Positions 8,902 through 17,917 of a stretch of DNA of 64,000 nt are shown here, piece after piece. Made by a program: the position numbers and the translations under genes. This stretch comes from Candidatus Latescibacterota bacterium. GTDB lineage: Bacteria; Latescibacterota; UBA2968; UBA8231. The notes beneath the pieces were generated by a model. That model had not been told where the DNA came from, did no database searches, and saw only the letters and a program-made list of their open reading frames with translations. The stretch's first letter is position 1; each line of letters starts with the position of its first letter. The DNA is taken from assembly GCA_022819745.1 (NCBI GenBank), contig JAJEGS010000011.1:62001-126000 (forward strand), written 5' to 3'.

Positions 8902-10706
8902 GATCCCTCCTGTTGGTACCACTGCGCCTGCAGAGAAAACATGCGCGCGTATTCTCCACGGCGCTGCATCAACTCGGCGTGCGTCCCCTCCTCCAGCACC
9001 CGGCCCTCGCTCAGGACCAAGATCCGGTCGGCCACTCGCGCCGAGGCCATGCGGTGCGAGACGAAGACCGCGGATTTGCCTTCGCTCAGGGCCAAAAATT
9101 GGCGAAAGACCTCCAACTCGGCGCGCGGGTCGAGGGCCGCGGTCGGCTCGTCGAATACGAGGACTTGGGCGTCGCGGAAGTACGCGCGCGACAAGGCCAG
9201 CTTCTGCCACTGGCCGCGCGATAGGTCCTGCCCGCCCTCGAAGTAGCGGCCCAGCGTGGTGTCGTAGCGCTCGGCTAGGGACTCGATTAGCAATGCACTG
9301 CCGCCCGCGGTTGCGGCCCGCTCCACTCGGGCTTGGTTGGCGAGGGCTTCGGCTTGGCCATAGCCGATGTTTTCGCGCACGGTGCGCTGGTATTGCACGA
9401 AGTCTTGGAAGACTGCGGCGCAGCGCTGACGCAAGACCTGCGGGTCGATTTCGCGGCCGTCCACTCCGTTGTAGAGGACGCGCCCCGCGCTCGGCTGATA
9501 TAGCCCTAAGAGCAGCTTGATTAGGGTCGTCTTGCCGGCCCCGTTTTCACCCACTAGCGCGAGCTTTTCCCCGGGCCGAAGCCGCAGATTGACCCCACTG
9601 AGCACGAGTGGCCCGTCGCCATAGGCAAACCCCGCGTCCTCAATCGCGATTTCCAATGGCGCGGCGGGCAGGACTGTTTGGCCCTCCGGCTCGGGAGGCG
9701 ACTCGACGAAGTCGCGCAAGTCGCGGATGTGGAGCGTTTGCTCAAAGACATCGCCCATCTGGCGCAGCAGTTGGAAAAGCGTGTTTTGGAAGCGCGTGAT
9801 GGCCTCGGCAAGGGCGAAAAAGCCTCCCAAAGTCAGGGTGCCATAGGTAGCTTGGTAGAGCAAGATGACCAGCGATAAGAGCGCCGAAATAATGCCGCTC
9901 AGCCGCCCGCCGAACATGTAGCGCTGCTGGCGCAGGGTCAGTCGCAGGCGCTGCTGGCGGAGCGTTTGCGCCACTGCCTCCCAGGTGCGGACGAGGAGAT
10001 CGCCCAGCCCGTAGAGCCGGACTTCCTTGGCGGCGGCGCGGTCGGTCATCAGCTCGACCAAGTACTCGGCGCGGCGTTGTTCGGGCGTCTGCTGGTAAAA
10101 GAGCGCGTAGATTTCGCGGCCCCGCCGAATTTGGGTGTAGAAAACCGGGGCCGTGCCCAAAAAGAGCACCAGTGGGATCGACCAGTGCCCGGTGGCAAAC
10201 AGTGCGATCAGGGAGCACAGGACGACAAAACCTTCGAGCGCGACTGCGGCGTCGCGGAAGATGCCGTAGGCGCGGTAGTACGCAGCCTGCCGCGCCCGCT
10301 GCATGCGGTCGAAAAATTCTCGGCGCTCAAATGCGTCCAAACCCACGCCGGCCGCTCGGTCGAGGACTCGCTCTTGTAGCTTCCAGCTAGTCTGTTCCCG
10401 TATGGCCGCGCCCGCGTGTTCCTGCACCGCATTCAGCACGGCTTCCAACATTTGCAAGCCCGCCAAGCCGGCCAGCAGGGGGACCACGGCGACGAACTGG
10501 TCCTCGCCTTGGCCGAAGGCGGCGTGGACTGCATCGACGAGTTCCTTGATCAGCAGGATGCGCCCGGCTGGCAGCAGGGCCGCTATGAATCGCCCGCTGA
10601 CGTTTAGGAGCATGGCCGTGGGTGCGCCGCGCCACAGGATGCCGGCGAACCACATGAGGGCTTGGCGCACTTCGCGGGGATGGATGTTGGGGGCGTTTTG
10701 ATTCAC
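8898..10706 (-). CDS. ABC exporter half-transporter, first subunit
   Basis: A 602-residue half-transporter, homologous to the one encoded downstream. The membrane domain spans about 1-340; Walker A GENGAGKT is at 386-393, signature LSRGQWQK near 494-501, and Walker B VLVFDEPTAALD near 515. Both subunits have degenerate LSGGQ signatures (LSRGQ, LSTGE), as often seen in heterodimeric exporters with asymmetric ATP sites. The pair is read as one mRNA in the cytoplasm, with products in the inner membrane. Upstream, 136 bases separate it from the divergent antiporter gene. Confidence 0.92.
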   Translation of the reverse strand: MNQNAPNIHPREVRQALMWFAGILWRGAPTAMLLNVSGRFIAALLPAGRILLIKELVDAVHAAFGQGEDQFVAVVPLLAGLAGLQMLEAVLNAVQEHAGAAIREQTSWKLQERVLDRAAGVGLDAFERREFFDRMQRARQAAYYRAYGIFRDAAVALEGFVVLCSLIALFATGHWSIPLVLFLGTAPVFYTQIRRGREIYALFYQQTPEQRRAEYLVELMTDRAAAKEVRLYGLGDLLVRTWEAVAQTLRQQRLRLTLRQQRYMFGGRLSGIISALLSLVILLYQATYGTLTLGGFFALAEAITRFQNTLFQLLRQMGDVFEQTLHIRDLRDFVESPPEPEGQTVLPAAPLEIAIEDAGFAYGDGPLVLSGVNLRLRPGEKLALVGENGAGKTTLIKLLLGLYQPSAGRVLYNGVDGREIDPQVLRQRCAAVFQDFVQYQRTVRENIGYGQAEALANQARVERAATAGGSALLIESLAERYDTTLGRYFEGGQDLSRGQWQKLALSRAYFRDAQVLVFDEPTAALDPRAELEVFRQFLALSEGKSAVFVSHRMASARVADRILVLSEGRVLEEGTHAELMQRRGEYARMFSLQAQWYQQEGS

Positions 10707-10842
10707 GTTTGAGTCACCGCTACTTCAATTAACGCACGAATGTGCACAATCACCACCCCGAGTCTCTCAAGTGCGGTAGCATCCTTTTTTTTATACTCTT
10801 GTATTATCGATTAGAGCAGTCAAACGCGCCGAGACTCCGCTC

Positions 10843-13392
10843 ATGCACAATGTAGCACTCGATTTACTCATCTTGCTCGCCGGGATTTGGCTAGTGGCCG
10901 TGACCTTGCGGCCGCTGGGCCTGCCGACGGTGATGGGCGAACTGATCGTCGGGGTCTTGGTGGGGCCGGCGGTTTTCGGCTGGATTGAGCCGGACGAGGC
11001 CATTCAGTTGTTGGCCGAGATCGGCATCTTTTTTCTGATGTTCCACGCCGGGGTGGAGACCCAGCCCAACGAGTTTTTCGCCGCGCTTAAGCGCTCGCTG
11101 GGGGTGGCGATAGCAGGGGCCGCAGTGCCCTTTGCCGTCAGCTTTGCCGTCGCCCAATTCTTCGGGTTGGATCTTGCCGCCTCCGTGTTCGTGGGGCTGA
11201 TCATTGGAACGGCTACCGCAGTTGTAATCACTCTCAAAAGTTTCAAGGACTTGGGGTTGACCGATACTCGCATTGCGCGGATCGTCGTCGCTAGTTGCAT
11301 CATCAACGACCTTTTGACCTTGATCTTTTTTAGCCTCGTGATCGGCGCACTTTCCGGCGGCACCTTTGCCCCCTTGGATCTAGCTGTCAACTTGGGCAAG
11401 GTGGTGGGATTTTTCGCGGTCGCGCTGCTTTTGGGCACTTTTGTCTATCCCCGTCTCACCCTGCCCTTCCGCGCCGAAGGCGGCAAGGGCTTCACCTTCG
11501 TGCTGCTGGCCGCCATTGCCGCCGGTCTTTTTGCCGAGGCCATTGGGCTACACATGATCCTGGGTGCCTACTTGGCGGGTCTGTTCTTTGAGGAGCGCGT
11601 CGCTCACCCCAACTTGGTTAAGGTGGTAAACGATCGCGCCTATGGCATCGCCTATTCATTCCTCGGGCCGATCTTCTTCATCTCGCTGGGCTTTTCCATT
11701 TCGTTTGACATTAGCGCGTCGAGCGTGGCGTTTATCGCGCTCCTGGCAGTGACGGTCATCGCCGGGCAGGTGCTTAGTGCCGGTAGCATGGCGCTGCGCA
11801 TTGGCATGCCTTGGCGAGAGGCGCTGACAGTGGGCGTGGGCATGTGTGGCCGTGCCGAGATGGCGTTTATCTTGGCTGCGCTGGCCTTGGCGCAAGGGGT
11901 GATCGGTCAGGAGACCTTTACCATTTTGATCTTCACCGCGTTCCTGTTAAATCTCTTCACGCCGCTGGCGCTCAAGGGTTGCTCAATCCTCCTAGAAGGC
12001 CGGGTGGCGCATGGAGGGGACACCCACCTCGGGGTGTTTCAGATCGACAAGTTCAATACCCCGCTCGTCGATGAAAACCTAGCCGACCGCGCTCTGCCCG
12101 CCGTGGAGGACGCCGTGGTCATCTATGGGTACGGGCCGGAGGTCGAGACCCTAATAGAAGAGCTTGCGAGCCGGCACCTGCCAATGGTGGTGATCGAAGA
12201 GGACGAGGCGACGGCGCGGCAGTTCCAGACAAGCCCTGATGTGCAGGTCGTGCATGCACACCTAGCGGCTCTGGACCTGCGGCCGTTGACCAAGGCCAAG
12301 GCGCTGGTGGCCAACAGCTCAGACGACGACAACGCGCTATTTGCGATCAGTGCCCGCGAGGCCGGTTTTGCCGGTCCCATTGTGGCGATGATCGAGCATC
12401 CCCAGCGTCGCGGTCCCATGTTGCTGGCTGGTGCGACCGCGGCCTTTACTCCCAACCATGTTCTCGCTGCGGCGATTGCCGTTCGCGCCAGCGCGAAGAT
12501 CGGGCCGCGGGTGGCGGGTGTAGAGTCGCTCGACTCGTTTCTCGAAGTGGCCGAGTTGCGCGTACACGACCAAAGCCCGCTCGCCAATCGCACCTTGGCC
12601 GAGACCGAGCTCTACACCCGGACCGGTGCCCACATCGTCGGGCAGTGGGCAGACGATGCGCTCGGCTCGCCGCCGGCCGCGGCGGAAAAGCTGGAGCCCG
12701 GAGCCATTCTGGTGGCGGTGGGTGCGCCCGAGAGCATTCACAGGTTAAACGACATGGCCCGACCCATTACCCAACAAGGACCGATTGTGGTGATTGGCTT
12801 TGCCGATGTCGGGCAGAAGCTGGTCGAGATTCTCCACGCCACGGGCGAGGAAGTGCGGGTCGTCGATGAGGTTGAAAGCGCCGGAGTCGATGTGGTCGGC
12901 GACGTGCTCGACGTGCGCGTCCTCGATCGCGCGGCTATTGCGGAGGCGCGGGTCGTCATCCTCGCCCTCGACAGCGACGGGGCCGCCCTGTTTGCCGCGG
13001 CGGTGGTGCGCGATCACGTCCCGGAAATCCCTCTGTTGGCCTGCGTGTCCCACGTTGAAAACGCAGACCGGGTGCAGCGGGCTGGCGCTGATTTTGCGCT
13101 CTCGGTCAGCCAGGTCGCCGGCCAGTTGCTGGTTCATCACGTCCTCGGGGAAATGGTTTCGCACAAGCCCCGGATCAAGATGGTCAAGCTGCGACCCGGC
13201 CCTCTCGCCGGGCGGCATCCGCTCGCCGCGCGCATCCGCGAGCGCACGGGTTGTTCGGTGGTGGCTGTCGAGCGGGCTGGCGAGGTGCTCATGGAGATTC
13301 CGGCTTCGTTGGTGCTTGAGCCTGAGGACGCGCTTTACATCTGCGGCACGCCTGCGGCCTTTGACCGCTACTACGAGGAATTTCCGACTTAG
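10843..13392 (+). CDS. KefB/CPA2-type cation:proton antiporter with regulatory RCK domains
   Basis: An 849-residue protein. Residues 1-390 form a CPA2 Na+/K+:H+ exchanger with about 12 hydrophobic segments. The rest contains two Rossmann RCK-N (TrkA-N) domains, starting AVVIYGYGPEVE near 425 and IVVIGFADVGQ near 647, each followed by a TrkA-C-like part (ELRVHDQSPL; RPGPLAGRHPL). Two tandem RCK units in one chain is more than the usual single KTN domain of KefB/KefC, so nucleotide-gated control is likely. It sits in the inner membrane and probably serves pH or potassium homeostasis. Its stop overlaps the convergent PhyH gene end by four bases. Confidence 0.9.
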   Translation: MHNVALDLLILLAGIWLVAVTLRPLGLPTVMGELIVGVLVGPAVFGWIEPDEAIQLLAEIGIFFLMFHAGVETQPNEFFAALKRSLGVAIAGAAVPFAVSFAVAQFFGLDLAASVFVGLIIGTATAVVITLKSFKDLGLTDTRIARIVVASCIINDLLTLIFFSLVIGALSGGTFAPLDLAVNLGKVVGFFAVALLLGTFVYPRLTLPFRAEGGKGFTFVLLAAIAAGLFAEAIGLHMILGAYLAGLFFEERVAHPNLVKVVNDRAYGIAYSFLGPIFFISLGFSISFDISASSVAFIALLAVTVIAGQVLSAGSMALRIGMPWREALTVGVGMCGRAEMAFILAALALAQGVIGQETFTILIFTAFLLNLFTPLALKGCSILLEGRVAHGGDTHLGVFQIDKFNTPLVDENLADRALPAVEDAVVIYGYGPEVETLIEELASRHLPMVVIEEDEATARQFQTSPDVQVVHAHLAALDLRPLTKAKALVANSSDDDNALFAISAREAGFAGPIVAMIEHPQRRGPMLLAGATAAFTPNHVLAAAIAVRASAKIGPRVAGVESLDSFLEVAELRVHDQSPLANRTLAETELYTRTGAHIVGQWADDALGSPPAAAEKLEPGAILVAVGAPESIHRLNDMARPITQQGPIVVIGFADVGQKLVEILHATGEEVRVVDEVESAGVDVVGDVLDVRVLDRAAIAEARVVILALDSDGAALFAAAVVRDHVPEIPLLACVSHVENADRVQRAGADFALSVSQVAGQLLVHHVLGEMVSHKPRIKMVKLRPGPLAGRHPLAARIRERTGCSVVAVERAGEVLMEIPASLVLEPEDALYICGTPAAFDRYYEEFPT

Positions 13393-14213
13393 CTGTTGGG
13401 TGGATAGGCCCGGAACAAGTCTCGCTGCGCTTCGGTGAGGCGGGCGAAGGTCTCTGGAGTGATGTGCTGCTTTTCGTCCATGGTGGCGATGTTTTGCGAC
13501 ATCATCCAGTACGGGCCGTAGCCCACGTGCAGGGTTTTGCGCGTCTGCTCAGAGCGGTTGGTGAAGCCGCCGTGGCGCAAGTTCTCGGTGAAGAGAATCG
13601 CGTCGCCGGCTTTGACCTCTAGGCCGACCATGTCGGGGTCTTCATCGGGATCGTTGCTGTGGGGCGAGGGCAGATTGGTTTTGTGGGTCCCCGGCACCAC
13701 GCAAAAGGCCCCCTGCTCGTTGGTGCAATCGTGGATGAAATAGACCATCCGCACCATCATGCAGTCGATGCCGTGGTCAGTGTAGCTGTAGCGGTACTTT
13801 TGGCTGGCTGAAGCGGTGCCGCCGTGGCAGCCGGTGGCGTTGCCATGGTAGCGGATGCGGATCTCGGAATTGTTGATCGTCGGCCGCTGTTTGACGATGC
13901 CGTGGATGTAGTCCATCGTCGGCTGGTGGTCGAGCAAAACGTCAAAGGCCGGGTTGGCGTTCCAGTAGTCTTCGATCATGAGGGTCTTACCCTCGGCCCG
14001 CTCGCCGTTGGTGTGGTAGCCGCGCTCGGGATTGGCGTGGTAGTTGGCTCCCCAGCCGCTTTGTTTGCGCGGCGGCTGGGTGACGTGCGCGAGCGCGTGT
14101 TCTTCCAGCTCATCCACGGCTTCAGCCAGCGCGGCCACTTGGGTCTCGTTCAGCAGGTTCTCAATGACGATGTAGCCCTGGCGGTCGAATTCAAAAGTTT
14201 CGATTTCGTTCAC
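13389..14213 (-). CDS. phytanoyl-CoA dioxygenase (PhyH) family protein
   Basis: A 274-residue Fe(II)/2-oxoglutarate-dependent oxygenase. The C-HGG-T stretch (about 135-139) likely provides the first iron ligand, and the second half has the hallmark VPGTHK and KAGDAILFTENLRHGG with the distal His, then an Arg for 2-oxoglutarate (R-K-T-L-H). The usual HxD is not obvious, a feature shared with the 39812-40621 paralogue, so both belong to a divergent subgroup. Substrate unknown. It is followed at 10 bases by nothing on its own strand but preceded closely by the amidohydrolase gene, suggesting a two-gene unit. Confidence 0.85.
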   Translation of the reverse strand: MNEIETFEFDRQGYIVIENLLNETQVAALAEAVDELEEHALAHVTQPPRKQSGWGANYHANPERGYHTNGERAEGKTLMIEDYWNANPAFDVLLDHQPTMDYIHGIVKQRPTINNSEIRIRYHGNATGCHGGTASASQKYRYSYTDHGIDCMMVRMVYFIHDCTNEQGAFCVVPGTHKTNLPSPHSNDPDEDPDMVGLEVKAGDAILFTENLRHGGFTNRSEQTRKTLHVGYGPYWMMSQNIATMDEKQHITPETFARLTEAQRDLFRAYPPNS

Positions 14214-14223
14214 GTGTTGCTCC

Positions 14224-15027
14224 TTATTTGTTGAACCATCGGGCCAAGTTGCCCCCTTTTACCAGCGCCCGTTCGGCCTCTCCATAATCTGATAGATGCG
14301 CATCGACGATTGCTGGCGTGCCGCTGCCCCAGACCATGCGCTTCGGCCCAAAGGCTTCGATCACGCGCCGCGTAAAGGGCTTGGCGCTTTCGTACAGTGG
14401 CGCGTCTTGGGCGAAGTGGCCGAGGCCGGAGAGCTTCATATAAACTTCGGCGTCAGCATGGCTCAGATCCAGTATGTCGGCGTACTCGACTGCGCTGCCC
14501 TGATGCGGCTCGGCCAGATGGTCGATCAGCGCCACGGTCTGGGGAATGTCGCGCAGAACTTGGGCGACTTGGGCACCGTAATTAGGCTCAATGTGCAATT
14601 CGACGACCAAGCCCAGTTCCACCGCCTTTTCCCACAGGGCGCGCACCCCTTTGTCGTTGAAGCTGTGGAAATACAGGTCCCTGTCTCGGTACGCGTGAAA
14701 GCGCGTGGCGATGATCTTGGGCTCGCGAGCGACCAGATCAGCCAACTTCTGGGGCGCGTCCAGGTCCTTGGGATAAAACAGCGATGTGCCCCGCAGTCGC
14801 TCCGGCTCGCGCTTTAGGCATTCGAGTATCAGCCGGTGGTCGTCCCCATACGGTTCGGGATGGACGACGACGGCCCGGTCGATTCCCTCATCGTCTAGGC
14901 GCTGCAAATAGGCCGCCAATGGGTCTGGAGGATGCACGGAAACATCCGGTTGGTAGGTTGCCTTGGGATGCAGGGGATAGCGCTGGGTATCGGGGCTAAA
15001 GATGTGGGCATTCCACTCGATGATCAT
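14224..15027 (-). CDS. amidohydrolase-2 family (TIM-barrel) hydrolase
   Basis: A 267-residue metal-dependent hydrolase of the amidohydrolase-2 family. Features are WNAHIF at 5-10 (the HxH motif reduced to NAH), VVVHPEPYGDD near 53, TRFHAYRD near 108, ELHIEPNYGA near 143, IDHLAEPH near 168 and the C-terminal WGSGTP where many relatives have WGSDWP. The loss of the first His and of the final Asp suggests reduced or altered metal binding. Relatives cleave lactones or decarboxylate aromatic acids. It probably shares an mRNA with the adjacent PhyH gene, 10 bases away. Confidence 0.75.
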   Translation of the reverse strand: MIIEWNAHIFSPDTQRYPLHPKATYQPDVSVHPPDPLAAYLQRLDDEGIDRAVVVHPEPYGDDHRLILECLKREPERLRGTSLFYPKDLDAPQKLADLVAREPKIIATRFHAYRDRDLYFHSFNDKGVRALWEKAVELGLVVELHIEPNYGAQVAQVLRDIPQTVALIDHLAEPHQGSAVEYADILDLSHADAEVYMKLSGLGHFAQDAPLYESAKPFTRRVIEAFGPKRMVWGSGTPAIVDAHLSDYGEAERALVKGGNLARWFNK

Positions 15028-15099
15028 CGGGCCGTCTCCTCGTGCAGAGCAAGAGTAGCACGCCGGTCTGCGACTGTCAAACGGCTCTGCCGCAGCACC

Positions 15100-15128
15100 T
15101 TGACAATACAGTTGGAGAATTCTATTTT
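15100..15128 (+). promoter_or_regulatory. promoter of tRNA-Glu
   Basis: A sigma-70-like promoter with TTGACA (15100-15105), a 17-base spacer and TATTTT (15123-15128). Transcription would start near 15135, about 24 bases before the tRNA. The -35 box is a perfect consensus. Confidence 0.75.
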
Positions 15129-15158
15129 TTGAAGCTGTCAGGCTGAAAAATAACCGTT

Positions 15159-15234
15159 GGCCCGTTCGTCTAGAGGCCTAGGACGCCGGCCTCTCACGCC
15201 GGTAACACGGGTTCGAATCCCGTACGGGCTACCA
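15159..15234 (+). tRNA. tRNA-Glu (anticodon CUC)
   Basis: A complete cloverleaf with the CCA end encoded at 15232-15234. The acceptor stem is GGCCCGT with ACGGGCT (one G-T pair), the D-arm contains TCTAGAGGCCTAGGA as in other bacterial tRNA-Glu, the anticodon stem CCGGC/GCCGG holds loop CTCTCAC with anticodon CTC at 15193-15195, and the T-arm is ACGGG-TTCGAAT-CCCGT. It has its own promoter and terminator and so is a single-gene unit. Confidence 0.97.
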
Positions 15235-15240
15235 ATTATT

Positions 15241-15280
15241 AAACCCCAGGTCGGATACACTGACCTGGGGTTTTCTTTTT
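15241..15280 (+). terminator. intrinsic terminator of tRNA-Glu
   Basis: A perfect 12-base-pair stem (AAACCCCAGGTC at 15241-15252, GACCTGGGGTTT at 15262-15273) with a 9-base loop is followed by TTTTCTTTTT. It begins 6 bases after the encoded CCA. Confidence 0.92.
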
Positions 15281-15324
15281 GCCGATCTGCTAGGCCGTCA
15301 CGACGTATAGAAGACGACGCTAGC

Positions 15325-15732
15325 TCAGCATCCGCATTTGATTTCGGTCCCGGGCTGCGCCTTGTCACCGGCGGTGGCGTAGCCGTCGCGCTTCCACCAG
15401 TCGAGTCCGCCGATTAGTTCGCGCACCTGAAAGCCCAGAGTCAGCAGTTTTAGCGCCGTCTTCGTCGAGGCGTTGCAGCCGATGCCGTCGCAGTAGCAGA
15501 CATAGAGCTTTGATTTGTCGAGCGATGCAGTGGAATTGAAGCAGATTTCCCGGTGGGGCAGATTGAGTGCGCCCGGAATGTGCTCTTGGGCATACGCCTC
15601 TGCGGAACGGCCATCGACGACGGTGATGGGTTCGTTCTCGCCCAACGCTACGTAGAGATCCCACGAATCCATCTCATAAGCGAGTTTGCGTTGGTAGTGG
15701 TTCATTTGGTCAATGGACACAGTTTTCTCCAT
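15325..15732 (-). CDS. rhodanese-like domain protein
   Basis: A 135-residue single rhodanese domain. The N-terminal signature VDGRSAEAYAQEHIPGA is at 39-55 and the active-site loop C81-D-G-I-G-C-N-A-S follows, with Cys81 the expected sulfur-accepting residue; the loop lacks the basic residue (CRxGxR) of classical thiosulfate sulfurtransferases. It ends in CGC, adding possible extra redox or metal cysteines. Probably cytoplasmic sulfur transfer. It is a single gene between the tRNA terminator and the glycosidase. Confidence 0.88.
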   Translation of the reverse strand: MEKTVSIDQMNHYQRKLAYEMDSWDLYVALGENEPITVVDGRSAEAYAQEHIPGALNLPHREICFNSTASLDKSKLYVCYCDGIGCNASTKTALKLLTLGFQVRELIGGLDWWKRDGYATAGDKAQPGTEIKCGC

Positions 15733-15781
15733 TGTTGAAGTGTCAGCGTTTTGTGGAATTATCGAAGTTATTACCTAAAAG

Positions 15782-17167
15782 CTACGGACACCAATAGGCG
15801 TACAGGCGGGCGTTGTTCAGTGCGAAACGCAGGCGGACCGGCTGTTCTCGCAAGGCGCTCAAATCCCGGCCGTCGCGCCAGCGCACGGGCACGGCGACCC
15901 CGTCCTCGGCGATGGCGACGCAGTCTTGGGCAGTGTGACCGGGAATGGGGTGCCCTTCCTCGTCGAGCAATTCGACGGTTAGCTGGCCGTAATCCGCCTT
16001 GGCGTTGACTTGCAATTCGTCCCCGGCCAACGCAAAGGGCTGGGTCGTTATCTGCCCGCCGTCAAAACTGGCGTTGATCGACGCGAAGCCGTCGAGGCGC
16101 AGCATGGCCAAGCCAATTCCCATCGTCCTTGGTTCCTGATCGACCGCAATCGGTGGGTCGAATTCGCGCGGGATCTTGGCGTGCCGCCGTGCCGTGCCTC
16201 GGTAGTAGATATAGAGCTTGTCGCCCACGGCAATGGGCGGCGCACCGCTGAGCATTAGCTGGAACCGATCCCACTCGCCCACTGCGCCCAAACCCACCAG
16301 TGGCTCTCCCGGCACGCGCTGCCAGCGCTCCCCATCGCGGCTGCACAAGAGCCGCAGGACTTGGGTCTGTTGGCGCGGGCGTTTGTCGAAGTGGGTCAGG
16401 ATGCCCAAGTAGTGAGCGCCGTAGTTGAAGCCGGTGTTGTTGTAGAGGGCTTCTTCTTCGTTGAGCGGTGCCAAGAAGGGTCGCGGCGGCGACCAGTGGA
16501 CGAAGTCCTCGCTCATACTCATCAGCCGCTCGGGCACGCCGCGCAAAAAGGCCACGTAGCGCCGGCGCTCGGTATCGACCATCAGGGACTGTGCATCTCC
16601 GACCGGCCCCAAGTCGTCGGTGCCAGGCCGCGGATGGTAGCGGAAAATCGGGTCCGGCGAGTGCGACCAGTTGATCCCGTCCGGCGAAGTGGCGCTGTAA
16701 ATGCCCGAGCGCGGGCCGTCCCAGTCGTAGCTCGACCAGCCGATGGCCTTGTAGCGGCGAGCGGGATCTGGGTCGAGGGGATCCTTGAGCATGGTCTCCC
16801 AGTGATCCTGTCCTTCGTGGTGGGTCGCGGGGATGACGATATTGTTGTCCTTGGATCCGAGGGCCTCGTGGATCCCGAGGGAGGGGCGCTCCCAGTGGAT
16901 TCCGTCCGGCGACAGCGCGAGGCATTGCACGTGTTCGCACTCTGGCGCATAGTGGCCGGCCATGTACCATGCCTTGAAAATTTGTTCCTCTGCGTCGAAG
17001 ATCACCGCTGCGGTCATGCCGCTGTGCTGTTCCCACGGCGCTTCCTGTTTGAGCACGGGATGCGTGCCGTACTTCTCCGCTTGGTGGAAGACTCGCACTA
17101 CGTTTTCTTGGCGCTCGACGTCGTCCATATCGACGAAGAGGCGCTTGCGGTGGTCGAGTGAGTCCAT
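15782..17167 (-). CDS. five-bladed beta-propeller glycosidase-like protein
   Basis: A 461-residue protein with GH32/43/68-type features: repeated SPDGxxW blades (LALSPDGIHWERP, SATSPDGINWSHSP, MSMSEDFVHWSPP, CSRDGERWQRV) and a C-terminal beta-sandwich. No signal peptide. The N-terminal FVDMDDVERQENV could hold a catalytic Asp, but the full catalytic triad is not certain, so substrate and activity are open. It lies 4 bases downstream of a PhyH gene on the same strand and forms with it and the SDR gene a three-gene unit (18703 to 15782). Confidence 0.7.
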   Translation of the reverse strand: MDSLDHRKRLFVDMDDVERQENVVRVFHQAEKYGTHPVLKQEAPWEQHSGMTAAVIFDAEEQIFKAWYMAGHYAPECEHVQCLALSPDGIHWERPSLGIHEALGSKDNNIVIPATHHEGQDHWETMLKDPLDPDPARRYKAIGWSSYDWDGPRSGIYSATSPDGINWSHSPDPIFRYHPRPGTDDLGPVGDAQSLMVDTERRRYVAFLRGVPERLMSMSEDFVHWSPPRPFLAPLNEEEALYNNTGFNYGAHYLGILTHFDKRPRQQTQVLRLLCSRDGERWQRVPGEPLVGLGAVGEWDRFQLMLSGAPPIAVGDKLYIYYRGTARRHAKIPREFDPPIAVDQEPRTMGIGLAMLRLDGFASINASFDGGQITTQPFALAGDELQVNAKADYGQLTVELLDEEGHPIPGHTAQDCVAIAEDGVAVPVRWRDGRDLSALREQPVRLRFALNNARLYAYWCP

Positions 17168-17171
17168 GGTC

Positions 17172-17906
17172 CTATGTCCTCATTCCCGACTGCGATTCGA
17201 AGCCCAGCAAGCGCTTCAAGGTCGGCGTCGCCCGCGCGACGACTTCGGGACGCGCTAACTTGAACTGGTCTTGCTGCGGCTTCATAAACGAGCGGCAGAA
17301 GAATCCCAGCAGGATCATCCGATCCTGCTCGGTGTGGTTGGCGCCGCTGCCGTGCCACGTTGCGCCGTGGAAGACGACGATGTCGCCTTTGCGGACGTCT
17401 AGCTGGATGACGTCGTCGTACTCTTTTTCTGGGTCGGGGGCGTACCCGCGCTTGTAGCTGCCCGGCACGATATGCGTGGCCCCGTTTTCAGGCGCGAAGT
17501 CGTCGAGCACGTAGATGGTATTGGCGCAAAGGGGGATGGGTGGCGGCGGCTGGGGAAAGCTGCCTAGCGGAAAGTCGATGTGCAGGCGGCCGGCTGGCGC
17601 ACCTGGGCCGATGAAATTGACGGTGAAGCTGCTCAAGATGCAGTTGTCGCCTAGCAGATACTCTTGAAGCGCGAGTACCTGCGGGAGTTGGATCATCTCT
17701 TCGTAAATGCGGCCCTTGTTGACTAGGTTCCACACGCGCTGTGCGCAGCCGTCGAGGTAGACATGCTCTCCCCCGGCGGCCCGCTCCTGTACAATCAGCT
17801 CGGCCGAGCGGTCTCGCAGGGCATTGGCCTGGTCCGGGGTCAACGCCTCTTTGAGCACGGCATACCCATATTCGTCGATATGGGCCTTGGCGTCGTCGAT
17901 GGTCAT
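17172..17906 (-). CDS. phytanoyl-CoA dioxygenase (PhyH) family protein
   Basis: A 244-residue Fe(II)/2-oxoglutarate oxygenase. The iron triad is readable: H109-I-D111 and His185 in WHGSG, with Arg196 for 2-oxoglutarate. A HIVPGS motif sits at 145-150. The gene is in the middle of an SDR-PhyH-glycosidase unit (11- and 4-base gaps), so oxidation by the SDR, hydroxylation and glycan cleavage may act on one substrate. That link is inference. Confidence 0.9.
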   Translation of the reverse strand: MTIDDAKAHIDEYGYAVLKEALTPDQANALRDRSAELIVQERAAGGEHVYLDGCAQRVWNLVNKGRIYEEMIQLPQVLALQEYLLGDNCILSSFTVNFIGPGAPAGRLHIDFPLGSFPQPPPPIPLCANTIYVLDDFAPENGATHIVPGSYKRGYAPDPEKEYDDVIQLDVRKGDIVVFHGATWHGSGANHTEQDRMILLGFFCRSFMKPQQDQFKLARPEVVARATPTLKRLLGFESQSGMRT

Positions 17907-17917
17907 GGCGGTCGCTG

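Noticed and set aside
8902..9210. Extended N-terminus of the second ABC subunit
   Set aside because: The extra residues are the first subunit's gene read in another frame; the GTG at 8901 has AGGAGG and a GTGA overlap.
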